From positions 1-54,543 of the forward strand of contig CALIDI010000054.1 of NCBI GenBank assembly GCA_938023035.1: DNA of 54,543 bases, in the 5' to 3' direction. Below the pieces are notes generated by a model, which made no database searches, had not been told where the DNA came from, and saw nothing but the letters and a program-made list of their open reading frames with translations. Position numbers and translations under genes: made by a program. This document shows, one piece after another, positions 45,314 to 54,349 of the stretch (its first letter is position 1; each line of letters begins with the position of its first letter). Origin of the DNA: an uncultured Leptolyngbyaceae cyanobacterium (GTDB taxonomy: Bacteria > Cyanobacteriota > Cyanobacteriia > Leptolyngbyales > Leptolyngbyaceae).

Positions 45314-45590
45314 AGCAAGGGAGCAAGCAATAGAGATGGGCGGACAAAGAGGCCGTAGCAAGGGGCTGTCTTGTATTGACGGTGAGAAAACAAGCTGGCG
45401 CTACTTTTCTCATTCCCAAAACCAATCAGACGGCCAGATGTTGCTGAGAATGAGCTTTACTGATCACCAAGAATGCGAAGAACTGTGGTAGTGCTGTCTA
45501 TGAATCAGGGGTGGATTATTAAGTAAAGCCTTGTTCTCATGATTCATGGTTTGCCAGAATTCTGCAAGGGCAAACCCCCTTCACGGTGCT

Positions 45591-47048
45591 TCACCGTTTC
45601 TCATCCCCTTGCGATTCTGGCTTGGCTTTTAACCGTTGATGCTCTTTCAATTGCAGCAAAATTTTAGTGTGTTCTTCCCGGGTAATGGGGTAGAAGTACA
45701 CCAACACCATGCCAATCAGGATTAACACCAGGGGAAAAAGAGCCGTGGCCACTCGGATAGCCTCCTGAGCGGTCGGGGGTTGTTCAGGAAAAGGTTGACC
45801 AGGGAGGCGTTCGATAAAGCCTGCTTGCTTTAGCATCAGGCCAATCAGCAACAGGGCAACCCCACGACACACTTTTTGAATGAGCGACATAAAGCTGTAG
45901 AAGATGCCTTCCCGGCGCTGACCTGTTTGTAATTCATCCCACTCGATGACATCGGGCAACATCGACCAGGGAATCAAGTAAGCGGTCGCAACACCGACGC
46001 CCACCAGAGCAGCCAGAGGGTAAATCAAAAAGACCTGCTCCGGCTGGAGGCGGTAAAGCCCAATTTGGGCAATCAACCAGACACTAGTACCCACGTAAAA
46101 GGTCGCCTTTTTGCCATAGTGACGACTCACCGCACTCAACACAAACAGCATCAACATAGCCGTGATTTGCACCACCAGTGCTGCCTCAGTCACCGTTTGT
46201 TCTGAGCGCCGCAGCCAACTGACAACGTAAAAGGGCAAAATCGCACCGGTATTTTGAAAGGCCAGCCAAGTACACAGGTAGATGCCGACCACAATTAGAA
46301 ATGGGCGGTTGCTAAACGCAATTTTGATTTGTTTCAGTAAGGACTCCTGGGGGTGAGTGTTGTCCTCAGCCGCTGCAACCCGTTTATGCTCGGCTCGCAT
46401 CACGGGTTTCCAGATGCCAAAAATGCAAAGATAGATAGGAAGCGTTGCGGCGATCGCGCCGACTATACCCAATACCAGGTAGCCCCGTTCAGGTTGTGCT
46501 TCAAACTGACCCAAAATGGCCCTAGCCAGTAATAGCCCGATCACACCGCCACCAGATGCAAAGGCAAAGCGAAAGCTGTTCAGGCTCGTGCGATCGTTAT
46601 AATCCTGGGTGAGTTCAGGGGTCAGAGCCGTATAGGGCAGGTTAACAACTGTAAAAAACGTGTTGGCCAAAAAAGCCATCAACACATAGTAGCCAAACAG
46701 CCCCCATTGGTTGCTGGTCGGAATCAGCCATTGCAGCAAAAAGGTGAGACCAAAGGGTACCCCTCCCCAAAAGATCCAGGGTAATCGTCGCCCAAACCGA
46801 GAGCGGGTGCGATCGCTCAAAACTCCAACAATGGGATCGTTTACTGCATCCCAGATATTCGCAATCAACATCACGGCACCTGCCAGCCCCGGATCTAGCC
46901 CGGCGACATTCACCATAAAGTAGAGGAGAAAGAAAATCAAAATATTTGTGATCAGCGCTGGCCCAAAATCTCCCAAACCGTAGGCCAGTTTTGTTACCAG
47001 GCGAAGTTTAGGAGCATGCGGAGCCTCGGGCACACTTGGATGGTTCAT
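45591..47048 (-). CDS. GPH-family sugar:cation symporter-like MFS transporter
   Basis: The 485-residue protein has about 12 membrane segments. The opening KLAYGLGDFGPALITNIL, the block DAVNDPIVGVLSDRTRSRFG, NLPYTALTPELTQDYNDRTS and YLIPWSMLPDVIEWDELQTG are characteristic of the glycoside-pentoside-hexuronide (MelB-like) branch. These import sugars with Na+ or H+; the relative MFSD2-like proteins carry lipids, so the substrate is open. ATG 47048 is chosen because the family N-terminus follows; the longer frame to 47153 overlaps the divergent gene. Only 69 bases separate it from the phosphoribosyltransferase gene. Confidence 0.9.
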   Translation of the reverse strand: MNHPSVPEAPHAPKLRLVTKLAYGLGDFGPALITNILIFFLLYFMVNVAGLDPGLAGAVMLIANIWDAVNDPIVGVLSDRTRSRFGRRLPWIFWGGVPFGLTFLLQWLIPTSNQWGLFGYYVLMAFLANTFFTVVNLPYTALTPELTQDYNDRTSLNSFRFAFASGGGVIGLLLARAILGQFEAQPERGYLVLGIVGAIAATLPIYLCIFGIWKPVMRAEHKRVAAAEDNTHPQESLLKQIKIAFSNRPFLIVVGIYLCTWLAFQNTGAILPFYVVSWLRRSEQTVTEAALVVQITAMLMLFVLSAVSRHYGKKATFYVGTSVWLIAQIGLYRLQPEQVFLIYPLAALVGVGVATAYLIPWSMLPDVIEWDELQTGQRREGIFYSFMSLIQKVCRGVALLLIGLMLKQAGFIERLPGQPFPEQPPTAQEAIRVATALFPLVLILIGMVLVYFYPITREEHTKILLQLKEHQRLKAKPESQGDEKR

Positions 47049-47117
47049 TTTGAGATGCTGAAAACGCACAACAGTTGTATCATTTTCTGCAAATTTAAGC
47101 GGCAAAGGGGCGATCGC

Positions 47118-47663
47118 GTGGCAGATCTCTACATTTCTTGGGCTGATTATCATGAAAAAATCGAGCAGCTAGCCCTCAACATTCACCAATCTGGCTGGCA
47201 ATTTAACCAGATCGTCTGTCTGGCAAAGGGAGGATTACGGGTTGGCGATATTCTGTCACGCTTGTTTAAGGTGCCTCTGGCCATTCTTTCGACCTCCTCC
47301 TATGGCGGGGTGAATAATCAGGTCAGGGGGTCGATTACCATTTCTGAACATCTATCAAAAACCACCACAAACCTGGGCAGTCATGTGCTACTGGCGGATG
47401 ATTTGGTTGATTCTGGCATCACCCTGCAAAAGGTCATTACCTGGCTGGATCGGCGCTACGGCTTTTACATCGAAGACCTGCGCAGCGCCGTGATTTGGTA
47501 CAAACAATGCTCAGTGATAACGCCGGATTACTATGTGGATTACCTGGCAGACAATCCCTGGATTCATCAACCCTTTGAAACCTATGAACAGCTCAGTGTA
47601 GCTGAGTTAAGTCATGTCAGAGCACAGGCACTTTTGTCCTCAGAGACCCGTCAAGGCGGATAA
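47118..47663 (+). CDS. Phosphoribosyltransferase-domain protein (Gpt/Hpt-like)
   Basis: The 181-residue protein has a type I PRTase fold: VCLAKGGLRVGDILSRLF and the PRPP-binding loop HVLLADDLVDSGITLQKVI (two acidic residues then a small-residue loop). The hood and WIHQPFETYE end resemble xanthine/hypoxanthine PRTases of the Gpt-like group that recycle purine bases. The GTG at 47118 is preceded by AAAGGGG at seven-base spacing; the longer upstream frame overlaps the divergent transporter. Sharing a promoter region with a transporter hints at uptake and salvage, which is inference. Confidence 0.87.
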   Translation: MADLYISWADYHEKIEQLALNIHQSGWQFNQIVCLAKGGLRVGDILSRLFKVPLAILSTSSYGGVNNQVRGSITISEHLSKTTTNLGSHVLLADDLVDSGITLQKVITWLDRRYGFYIEDLRSAVIWYKQCSVITPDYYVDYLADNPWIHQPFETYEQLSVAELSHVRAQALLSSETRQGG

Positions 47664-48384
47664 ACGGTGGATGCTGAATCGCCGGATGAATTGGCACGAA
47701 GGCTCTGACATCAGCGCTCAGCCAAACCAACCAACCGCTTCAGGCCTACCATGCTCAACTCACACCCAAAATCAGCCACGCAGATAGATTTAAGTGGGAT
47801 AGTACTGGCGGTGACATCCTTATTACTCAACAGAGCACATTTCTCAAAGAAGCGGAGTTGACCAGAAAAATAAGGCAGGTTAAGTTTTTTTGCTAGTATC
47901 AAAAATACGGTGATTTTAGTCACACGACTCACAGTCATCGCTAGCTTGGTTAAAACATTTGTGTTAAAACGCCAGAATTATTGGGAGGCTGACTACTTTT
48001 GTTTTTCCTAAAAATTTGATTCGGTACCCTGTCTTAAGTTGTTTCAGGATTCGCTTCGGGCAACGTCAAGTGAGTAATCATCAATGCTATGTAACCTTTT
48101 TACCTGCTAGTGCCCTGTTCTTCATAGCATTGGCGATCATCACTAACCCGGTTATGGTTACAGCCAACCAGAACTGAGTAGACCTTTAGTGCGCTTTCCT
48201 AAATACCGCAGATATTTACTGAAGAAGTGTGTTGCCCTGTGTATCAAAGTGCAGCCTAATAGCGAGAGTCAATATCGGTTAGCGTCGTTTCACCTTCCAT
48301 GATTAGCATTGTCGGAAGCTCGCTCTCTTGATTTGTTTAAGGGTCTACGGTTATCTGGGGTTCCTGAATCGGTGAGGTCAGTTT
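47664..48384. other. Intergenic region with nothing recognised
   Basis: 721 bases. A 75-codon minus-strand frame (47711-47938) has no clear homology by eye. No tRNA, repeat or terminator was recognised. Confidence 0.45.
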
Positions 48385-48819
48385 ATGTCAAGTTATGATC
48401 AGCGATCGCATGATTCCTCGGCAGGGCGCAGTCCTGTGCCACAGCAGAAGCGCTTGGGTGGCTATCTGGTAGAAGCCGGTCTACTCACCCCCGCTCAGGT
48501 TTCGGTTGCACTCAACGATCAAAAGATTACTGGCATGCGTTTTGGCGAGATTTTAGCCGCACGGGGTTGGGTAAAACAGCAAACAATCGAATATCTGATG
48601 AAGAAGGTGATTCTTCCAGAGAAAAAAGCCCTGGAAAATAGCCGGGCGCGTTTGCTAGAGACAAATCATGGCAATCCCCTCAGCTCCAATCGAAAGCAAC
48701 CTCATCAATCCGCATCGGTTGAATCGGCAAGTGAGCATCGCCGTGAATTGCCAATCTCTAAGCCCCTTCCCTCCTATGGATCTACGGATGATAACGATGG
48801 AGTCAGTTGGGTCGGCTAA
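48385..48819 (+). CDS. MshEN/GspE-N-like domain protein
   Basis: The 144-residue protein carries one copy of the module RLGGYLVEAGLLTPAQVSVA then MRFGEILAARGWVKQQTIEY, like the N-terminal domain of type II secretion/type IV pilus ATPases (MshEN), which binds c-di-GMP in some members. The rest is polar and disordered with SVESASEHRRELPISKP. No ATPase domain is present, so it may be a stand-alone regulator. A GTGAGG lies upstream of the ATG at 48385. Its stop codon overlaps that of the convergent transporter gene by four bases. Confidence 0.82.
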   Translation: MSSYDQRSHDSSAGRSPVPQQKRLGGYLVEAGLLTPAQVSVALNDQKITGMRFGEILAARGWVKQQTIEYLMKKVILPEKKALENSRARLLETNHGNPLSSNRKQPHQSASVESASEHRRELPISKPLPSYGSTDDNDGVSWVG

Positions 48820-49739
48820 CCCAACAGCCAGAGCCAGAGCGGTAGGGTCAGTAACAAACCAAAGCTGCCAATTGTTAGGCTAGTCACTGTCAAGGTTTTG
48901 TCGAGGTCATAGGCTTCGGAAATGACTAAAGTGGCAAAGGCCGGCGGCATCGCCGTTTGAATCAGCATGACGCGATGAATTGTGCCAGTAATGCCTAGCG
49001 CTAGCAACAGCCCACTGACAAGCAGCGGCACCAGCAGCATCTTGATGCTGACACTGACCAGGGCCAATCGCACCCTTTGCAGCGAAGAAATTTGGCTCAG
49101 ACGCATTCCCATCAGCATCAGAGCAAGTGCAATCACCAGCCAACCGATTCCGAGCAAGCTTCGATCCAACAAATCGGGAAACGGAACAGGCCGTATTAAA
49201 AAGCTAACCAGCATGGCCCAGAGGGTCGGATTTTTAGTCAGGGCCTGCAAAGCCAGATTTGACTGCACCCGGCTAACACCAAAGTGGGCAGCCAAAATCA
49301 CACCGAACCCGTAGGAACCAAAGGTTGAGCCAAAGTCAAATAATATTGCCCAAGGGAAATAGTCTGGCCCGGAGATAGCTAGGGCAACCGGGTAACCGAT
49401 ATAGCCTGTGTTACCCAGCATTGAAGTTAACAAAAAGCTTCCTTTTGTTGCTGGTAAATAGCGCTGCTCACTCTGTCGCGATCGCCAGCACAGATAAGCC
49501 CACGCAACCCCTACCCCTACCAAGATTGAAAGCCACGCTGTGACTGGAGCCATCCACAGGGAAAAAGACAGGTTCGCCCGCCGCAAAAAGGCCACCGTTC
49601 CCAGAGGAATACCGACCCAAAACAAAAATTTGCCCAAGCGATCAATGCAGCCTGTCGGCAGACAGCGGCCCAAAAACCAGCCAACCAGCATCAACGTTAT
49701 AAACTGTAGATAAATCGGCAAGAGGTCTACTTCAGGCAT
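48816..49739 (-). CDS. AEC-family (auxin efflux carrier-like) transporter
   Basis: The 307-residue protein has about ten membrane segments in the two-bundle layout of AEC/BASS carriers: N-terminal FITLMLVGWFLGRCLPTGCI, central SMLGNTGYIGYPVALAISGP (the conserved NxGxxGxP crossing), and C-terminal MLIQTAMPPAFATLVISEAY. The family exports or imports organic anions; the substrate is unknown. ATG 49739 is the natural start. It is convergent with the MshEN-like gene (four-base overlap). Confidence 0.9.
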   Translation of the reverse strand: MPEVDLLPIYLQFITLMLVGWFLGRCLPTGCIDRLGKFLFWVGIPLGTVAFLRRANLSFSLWMAPVTAWLSILVGVGVAWAYLCWRSRQSEQRYLPATKGSFLLTSMLGNTGYIGYPVALAISGPDYFPWAILFDFGSTFGSYGFGVILAAHFGVSRVQSNLALQALTKNPTLWAMLVSFLIRPVPFPDLLDRSLLGIGWLVIALALMLMGMRLSQISSLQRVRLALVSVSIKMLLVPLLVSGLLLALGITGTIHRVMLIQTAMPPAFATLVISEAYDLDKTLTVTSLTIGSFGLLLTLPLWLWLLG

Positions 49740-50117
49740 GAGCTAGAAACAGGAAAAAAGATAAAGAGATGAATGGCAGTACCGACTCAGTTCAGACGGA
49801 GTGCAGAGGTAAGAGCCTTTGACTATAGGAAAAGCTCTTAGATTTCCCCTCCTACCCAAATATTCTGGTGCACTTGCGTTGTGCCATCAGTGGGTAGCTA
49901 GGTCGGGGTAGATTTCGGCAGTTCTATGAAACAGCATATTTGAATGATTTGCGCAACCCGCCTTTACAGAACGCTTGAAGTCAATTCACAACCCTTAAAG
50001 CCCAATGGCTCTCAACAGAAAACCTGTACCAAAACCAAAGAGCCTGACATAATTGGGGAACCTCTGGTGAATACTAGAAATTTACTCACCTCAGTCTAGA
50101 ATTCGTAATAGTTACCT
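49740..50117. other. Divergent intergenic region before the VanY gene
   Basis: 378 bases that should contain promoters for the AEC gene and the VanY gene; a weak GGAGTGCAGAGGTAAGAGCC near 49797 recalls the GGTGCA repeats. No gene. Confidence 0.4.
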
Positions 50118-50933
50118 ATGGCGATCGCAAAGGAGTCGGTTGGCTTGCAGAACTCCAAACCATCCGAAAAAGTCATCAGAATGTCTTCTTCGTCTTTGCC
50201 AGACGACATTCCCGTGGCACAGCGGCAAGCACAAGCCAACCCGGTTCAGCCTAGCACTCATCGCAGGCTCATTTATGCAGGCTTCGCCGCAATTGCACTT
50301 GTTGCCCTAGCCTCGGGGGGGCTTGTTTCCTGGCAGGTGTGGCAATTGTCTCAGGCTGATGAGGGCGCGATCGCCGCGGCTGACCTTTCGCCCAATTCCG
50401 ATGAGGGGGTACGCCCTAGCCCCAAAGGTGAAACCCTGCTGAATCACTACGCCTACACCGAAGCCCCTACCCGCGAGTTAGAAGTAGTTGAAAGTGGGAT
50501 TAAACTCCGCCACGCAGCCGCTAGAGCTTACCGAGATATGGTCGCAGCGGCGCGTCAAAGTGGGGTAGAGCTAGTCTTAATTTCAGGCTTCCGCTCTCTT
50601 TCCGACCAGGAGTATTTGTATTTCAATATCAAGGCCGAACGCAACCAAAATGCCCAAGAGCGAGCCAAGGTGAGTGCGCCACCGGGTTACAGTGAGCACC
50701 ATACCGGCTACGCCATTGATGTGGGCGATGCCCGTGTCCCAGCCGCCGACCTGCGGCAAGATTTTGAGCAAACACCAGCCTTTCGTTGGTTGAAAACAAA
50801 CGCAGCCCGCTACGGTTTTGAGCTATCGTTTCCCCGCGACAATACCCAGGGAGTCAGCTACGAGCCTTGGCACTGGCGTTATGTCGGCGATATTGACAGC
50901 CTCAAGACCTTCTATAAAGCCCGGGGGAAATAG
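50118..50933 (+). CDS. VanY-type D-alanyl-D-alanine carboxypeptidase (M15B)
   Basis: The 271-residue protein has a cytoplasmic N-tail, one membrane segment (LIYAGFAAIALVALASGGLV) and an extracytoplasmic M15 domain. Zinc ligands and catalytic residues are in GYSEHHTGYAIDVGDA (the SxHxxGxAxD motif) and EPWHWRYVG (the ExxHxR-like end). It trims the terminal D-Ala of peptidoglycan stem peptides. ATG 50118 is used; ATG 50181 (MSSSSLPDDIPVAQ) would also keep the whole domain. The next gene starts 7 bases after the stop, so the two form an operon. Confidence 0.92.
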   Translation: MAIAKESVGLQNSKPSEKVIRMSSSSLPDDIPVAQRQAQANPVQPSTHRRLIYAGFAAIALVALASGGLVSWQVWQLSQADEGAIAAADLSPNSDEGVRPSPKGETLLNHYAYTEAPTRELEVVESGIKLRHAAARAYRDMVAAARQSGVELVLISGFRSLSDQEYLYFNIKAERNQNAQERAKVSAPPGYSEHHTGYAIDVGDARVPAADLRQDFEQTPAFRWLKTNAARYGFELSFPRDNTQGVSYEPWHWRYVGDIDSLKTFYKARGK

Positions 50934-50940
50934 CCATAGT

Positions 50941-51639
50941 ATGTCGCAACTGGCGTTTAACTTAGTGGCGATCGCCATTTTTCTAGGGACTTTTACCAGT
51001 CTGCTAGGGCCATTGGTCAATCTTTCACCCGTTGTCCCTGCGTTAGCAACAGCGAGCTTACTGGGTTTAGCCACTCTGGATCGGTTTCAATGGCAAGGGC
51101 AGGGTGCTTCCCTGATATTGGATTTTCTGGCTGGCTTTACGACCGACCACCGCGAACGCGTGCTGCGCCACGAAGCCGGTCACTTTCTGGTAGCCCATCA
51201 TCTGGGGATTCCCGTAACAGGGTATGCCCTTACTGCCTGGGAAGCCCTGAAACAGGGTTATCTAGGGCAAGGTGGTGTACGATTTGATACGACAGCATTA
51301 GAGGCAGAGGTGCAAACCGGCCAACTCTCTGGGCAATCCCTTGATCGGCTTTGTGCAGTGTGGATGGCGGGAATTGCCGCCGAGACCTTAGCCTATGGCA
51401 ACGCTGAGGGTGGCCGAGATGACCGCGAGAAATGGCGAGCTTTAAGCAGCCAACTAGGAATCGCACCTGATCTGGCATTACAGAAAGAGCGACTGGCTCT
51501 GTTGCGGGCCAAAACCCTATTGCAGGAACAGCAAGAACCCTACGAGGCACTGCTACAAACCCTTCAACAGCGATTACCAGTGGAAGTTTGCATGGCTCAA
51601 CTCAGGGAAAGATGCTCAACTGAGGGAACGGTAGAGTAA
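50941..51639 (+). CDS. FtsH-peptidase-like (M41) membrane protein without AAA domain
   Basis: The 232-residue protein has two N-terminal membrane segments (LAFNLVAIAIFLGTFTSLLG, LSPVVPALATASLLGLA) and then RVLRHEAGHFLVAHHLGIPV, the HEAGH zinc site of FtsH peptidases (His77, Glu78, His81). A third ligand may be the Asp of EGGRDDREKWRALS, as in M41. No AAA ATPase module is present, so it cannot unfold substrates alone. Homologous stand-alone M41-like proteins occur in cyanobacteria and plastids. It starts at ATG 50941, seven bases behind the VanY gene. A six-bp inverted repeat (51642-51647/51658-51663) with a T-rich loop lies after the stop. Confidence 0.85.
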   Translation: MSQLAFNLVAIAIFLGTFTSLLGPLVNLSPVVPALATASLLGLATLDRFQWQGQGASLILDFLAGFTTDHRERVLRHEAGHFLVAHHLGIPVTGYALTAWEALKQGYLGQGGVRFDTTALEAEVQTGQLSGQSLDRLCAVWMAGIAAETLAYGNAEGGRDDREKWRALSSQLGIAPDLALQKERLALLRAKTLLQEQQEPYEALLQTLQQRLPVEVCMAQLRERCSTEGTVE

Positions 51640-51676
51640 AGCACTCGCTATCTTTTTCGAGTGGACGGGTTTGCCA

Positions 51677-52261
51677 TTAGGATTTAGTTAACACAAACAC
51701 ACTCCCCTCATTTCCCCGCCCAACCCGCAGGTCAGAATCCAGGTAGGTAATATCAAGCCAGCCTTTTTGTTCGCGGGCCGTGATGTTAAAGTCTAAAGCG
51801 GTGAATTTTTTACCCTGCTCAATCTGTTCAATAAACGCCGCGGGAGACTGATAACCGATTAGCGGCTTTAGCCCCACAATTGAGCGCTCAAACACCACAT
51901 TCACTCGCTTCTCTGAAACAGGAGCAAACCGAGCGGCTACACTCACAATCCCTTCTAATAAAGGCAGACCATAGATTTCAGCAATGTTAAACACCTTTGC
52001 CTCTGCCGCCCGGATGCACTGATAAACCTGACCTAGTTTCGCCAACGGGATACGCTCAAACCCAAGAATGCCACGGCTGGTGGTGTAGAGTAAGCGCCAA
52101 TCACCCGTCAGCAGTTCTGGTGCCTCAACCGGGCGCGGGGTGGGGTTGTTTTCCTCCAACCGGGTAATCGCCGCCAGAATCGCTTGCTTCTCTACATCAG
52201 AGGCCAAAAGACCTCGATTTTTACCGGCGATCGCCTCTAATAATTCCCGTTTCCATTGCAT
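51677..52261 (-). CDS. PAP/fibrillin-family protein
   Basis: The 194-residue protein has plastid-lipid-associated (PAP) motifs: LTGDWRLLYTTSRGILGFERIP near residues 50-70 and a beta-rich lipocalin-like rest ending DSDLRVGRGNEGSVFVLTKS. The final D-x-DLR-GRG--G--FVL- block is the family signature. Fibrillins bind lipids at thylakoids and plastoglobules and help photoprotection. The ATG at 52261 has AGGAAG upstream. It is convergent with the M41-like gene. Confidence 0.93.
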   Translation of the reverse strand: MQWKRELLEAIAGKNRGLLASDVEKQAILAAITRLEENNPTPRPVEAPELLTGDWRLLYTTSRGILGFERIPLAKLGQVYQCIRAAEAKVFNIAEIYGLPLLEGIVSVAARFAPVSEKRVNVVFERSIVGLKPLIGYQSPAAFIEQIEQGKKFTALDFNITAREQKGWLDITYLDSDLRVGRGNEGSVFVLTKS

Positions 52262-52625
52262 TATCGCGCTTCTTCCTTTGCGAATGGCCTACCTTACACA
52301 AAGTCCTCAAAAAAATCCGCAAAAAATTCTTTCGTTTCTTCCATGTGATGATAGACTCTGTGTGTTTTTAATAAAAGAAGAGAACTCTAGAGAACTTTCC
52401 CACTTGTTAAGATCCGAAAGGACTGAGCGAACATTTGCAGTCTACCCCGTCTGAGTCAGGTGGTTGTAGACCCTGTAAGAAGAATTAGTGAAGCATCGCC
52501 AGAGTCCTCTTTCTATGGTGATCTCGCTAATTTAACTTCAGGTTTCTCCCAACCTTGCTTAAACTCAGGTTGATTGGCAAATAGACCTCAGGAGTCTGAC
52601 TTTTATTTATTGTTGAACTGAACCT
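52262..52625. other. Divergent intergenic region before the DUF3134 gene
   Basis: 364 bases, AT-rich in the first part; probable promoters for both flanking genes. No specific signal is recognised. Confidence 0.5.
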
Positions 52626-52862
52626 ATGGTGTACAACCCTTCTCTCCACGAAGAACCCCGGCATAAACGGGCCGCTGTAATTCCGCTCAAGAACGAGCCT
52701 TCGATTCTTGACTGGTTAGAATCGACCGGGCGTTTGCGTGCCCGTGAATCGGGTGACTTTGACTATCCCGGCAGCGAAGAAGAGCTTGCTGACCTGATGG
52801 GCGTTGAGGATAGTGCCTTTGATCTAGATGACGATGATGACGATCTCGATCTTGAAGACTAG
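52626..52862 (+). CDS. DUF3134 protein with acidic tail
   Basis: The 78-residue protein has the DUF3134 core (HKRAAVIPLKNEPSILDWLE, then STGRLRARE and EEELADLMG) and a C-terminus that is almost all Asp and Glu with Leu (DLDDDDDDLDLED). The family is found in cyanobacteria; its function is unknown. It is soluble. The ATG at 52626 fits. mraY follows 88 bases later on the same strand. Confidence 0.88.
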   Translation: MVYNPSLHEEPRHKRAAVIPLKNEPSILDWLESTGRLRARESGDFDYPGSEEELADLMGVEDSAFDLDDDDDDLDLED

Positions 52863-52925
52863 GTTCTAAATCCTTTTAGTGCTCTTGCAATCTAAAAGGC
52901 GTGTCGTCAAAACGGCGGATGTGTT

Positions 52926-52936
52926 GTGTGAGGAGT
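52926..52936 (+). promoter_or_regulatory. Possible Yfr1-binding site in the mraY leader
   Basis: GTGTGAGGAGT is the exact reverse complement of ACUCCUCACAC, the conserved unpaired core of the cyanobacterial small RNA Yfr1. It lies 14 bases before the mraY start codon, where an sRNA could block ribosome loading. The minus strand here shows no stem-loops like Yfr1 itself. Confidence 0.4.
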
Positions 52937-52950
52937 GAAGAGAAAGAGCC

Positions 52951-54042
52951 GTGGATGCAAAGATGTTATCGAGCCGCTCACTGAATCTTTCAGGGATGCA
53001 ACTGCTCGTAGGATTAGCGATCGCTCTAGTTGGGTTTGCTCTGGTTGCTGATAGGTTGGCTGGACGAGTTGGGCAGATGTTGTCGTTGACACCGCCTCTA
53101 CTGGTAGCCGCTTTCGTTTCAGCGGGTTTAGGTTGCTGGGTTGTGCCAGCGCTACGAGCCTTTAAGTTAGGTCAGATTATTCGTGAAGACGGCCCCCAAT
53201 CTCACTTAAAAAAAGCCGGCACCCCCACAATGGGAGCCATTTTCTTTCTGCCAACAGCGGTTTTGGTTGCCCTCCTGTGGACAGGCTTTGCCCCCAGTGT
53301 CGTCGCGCTTTCAGCTCTTACCCTGGCCTACGGTTGGATTGGTTGGGTAGATGATTGGGCCATCATTCGGGTGCGCTCAAACAAAGGCATGACTCCCCGG
53401 ATGAAGTTAGCGTTGCAAGTTGGCTTTGCCCTCCTCTTTTGCCTTTGGTTGGCCTGCACCGGCGGAACAACCATTACCACGGTGGTTTTACCTTTTGGGT
53501 TGATGTTGCCTTTAGGTTTCCTGTTTTGGGGACTGGCAGTTTTTACCCTGACGGCGGAAAGCAATGCAGTCAATTTGACTGATGGGGTCGATGGTCTAGC
53601 GGGTGGTACGGTCGCGATCGCCCTACTCGGTCTAGGTGTGATTGTGGCCCCTACGCACCCTGAGGTCATGGTTTTTTGTGCGGCTTTGAGTGGTGGCTGT
53701 CTCGGTTTTTTAGTGCACAACCGCAACCCTGCTCAAGTATTTATGGGCAATACGGGTTCGACCGCTTTAGGGGGAGCTTTAGCAGCAGTGGGGCTATTAG
53801 CGGGTGCCCTGTTTCCGCTCTTGGTGTTAAGCCTACTCTTTGTGGTCGAAACCGTTTCCGTCATTATCCAGGTGAGCTATTACAAAGCGACAAAGGATAC
53901 GAATGGCATTGGTAAGCGATTCTTTAAAATGTCTCCTTACCACAACCACCTGGAGCTATCGGGCTGGTCAGAAACCCAGATTGTGGGAATGTTCTATTTA
54001 GTAAATGCAGTTCTGGTAATGGTGGCCCTGGCTTTACACTAA
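52951..54042 (+). CDS. mraY: Phospho-N-acetylmuramoyl-pentapeptide-transferase
   Basis: The 363-residue polytopic protein carries the MraY motifs: KKAGTPTMGAIFFL, WVDDWAIIRVRSNKGMTPRMK with the Asp pair, NAVNLTDGVDGLAGG, FMGNTGSTALGGAL and PYHNHLELSGWSE. It transfers phospho-MurNAc-pentapeptide to undecaprenyl phosphate at the inner face of the plasma membrane, giving lipid I. The usual His-His-His cluster before E reads His-Asn-His here. The start is GTG 52951; an ATG four codons later is possible. It is not in a mur/dcw cluster, as is usual for cyanobacteria. Its substrate carrier is recycled by uppP at 10.7 kb. Confidence 0.96.
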   Translation: MDAKMLSSRSLNLSGMQLLVGLAIALVGFALVADRLAGRVGQMLSLTPPLLVAAFVSAGLGCWVVPALRAFKLGQIIREDGPQSHLKKAGTPTMGAIFFLPTAVLVALLWTGFAPSVVALSALTLAYGWIGWVDDWAIIRVRSNKGMTPRMKLALQVGFALLFCLWLACTGGTTITTVVLPFGLMLPLGFLFWGLAVFTLTAESNAVNLTDGVDGLAGGTVAIALLGLGVIVAPTHPEVMVFCAALSGGCLGFLVHNRNPAQVFMGNTGSTALGGALAAVGLLAGALFPLLVLSLLFVVETVSVIIQVSYYKATKDTNGIGKRFFKMSPYHNHLELSGWSETQIVGMFYLVNAVLVMVALALH

Positions 54043-54298
54043 CAGGCCTAAACCGAAGCTCCCAAATGTATTTGGCCTAAGGACTGTGGATTAAATAAAG
54101 TGTAATACTGCGGGTTGGGCTGATCGGCTAGAGAGGTAGCAAGAGGAGTCGATAGATGATAGCCCCCTACCTAGTCCTTGTTGAAGCTCAAATGCAACGA
54201 TACTATCAGTCCCTGATTGACTGACAAAACCTGGGCACCGGGCGGTTGAAACCGCTGCGACATCAACAAAGTCGGGCGCTGCCTCTCTACCCTTACCG

Positions 54299-54320
54299 AA
54301 AACCCGCCTGCGCGGGTTTT
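54299..54320 (+). terminator. Hairpin with A/T-run flanks after mraY
   Basis: AAAACCCGC (54299-54307) pairs perfectly with GCGGGTTTT (54312-54320) around CTGC. The four A before and four T after allow termination on both strands. It lies 256 bases after mraY and may belong to it or to the adjacent transposon remnant. Confidence 0.6.
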
Positions 54321-54349
54321 GCATCTATAGGCGCGGCTTCCAGCCGCCA

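Noticed and set aside
47711-47938. 75-codon minus-strand frame
   Set aside because: The C-terminal part (FGCELSMVGLKRLVGLAER) looks protein-like, but no start signal or recognisable family supports it.
52861-52950. yfr1 encoded on the minus strand before mraY
   Set aside because: The minus strand has the core, but no flanking stem-loops or terminator, so a target site in mraY mRNA is more likely.
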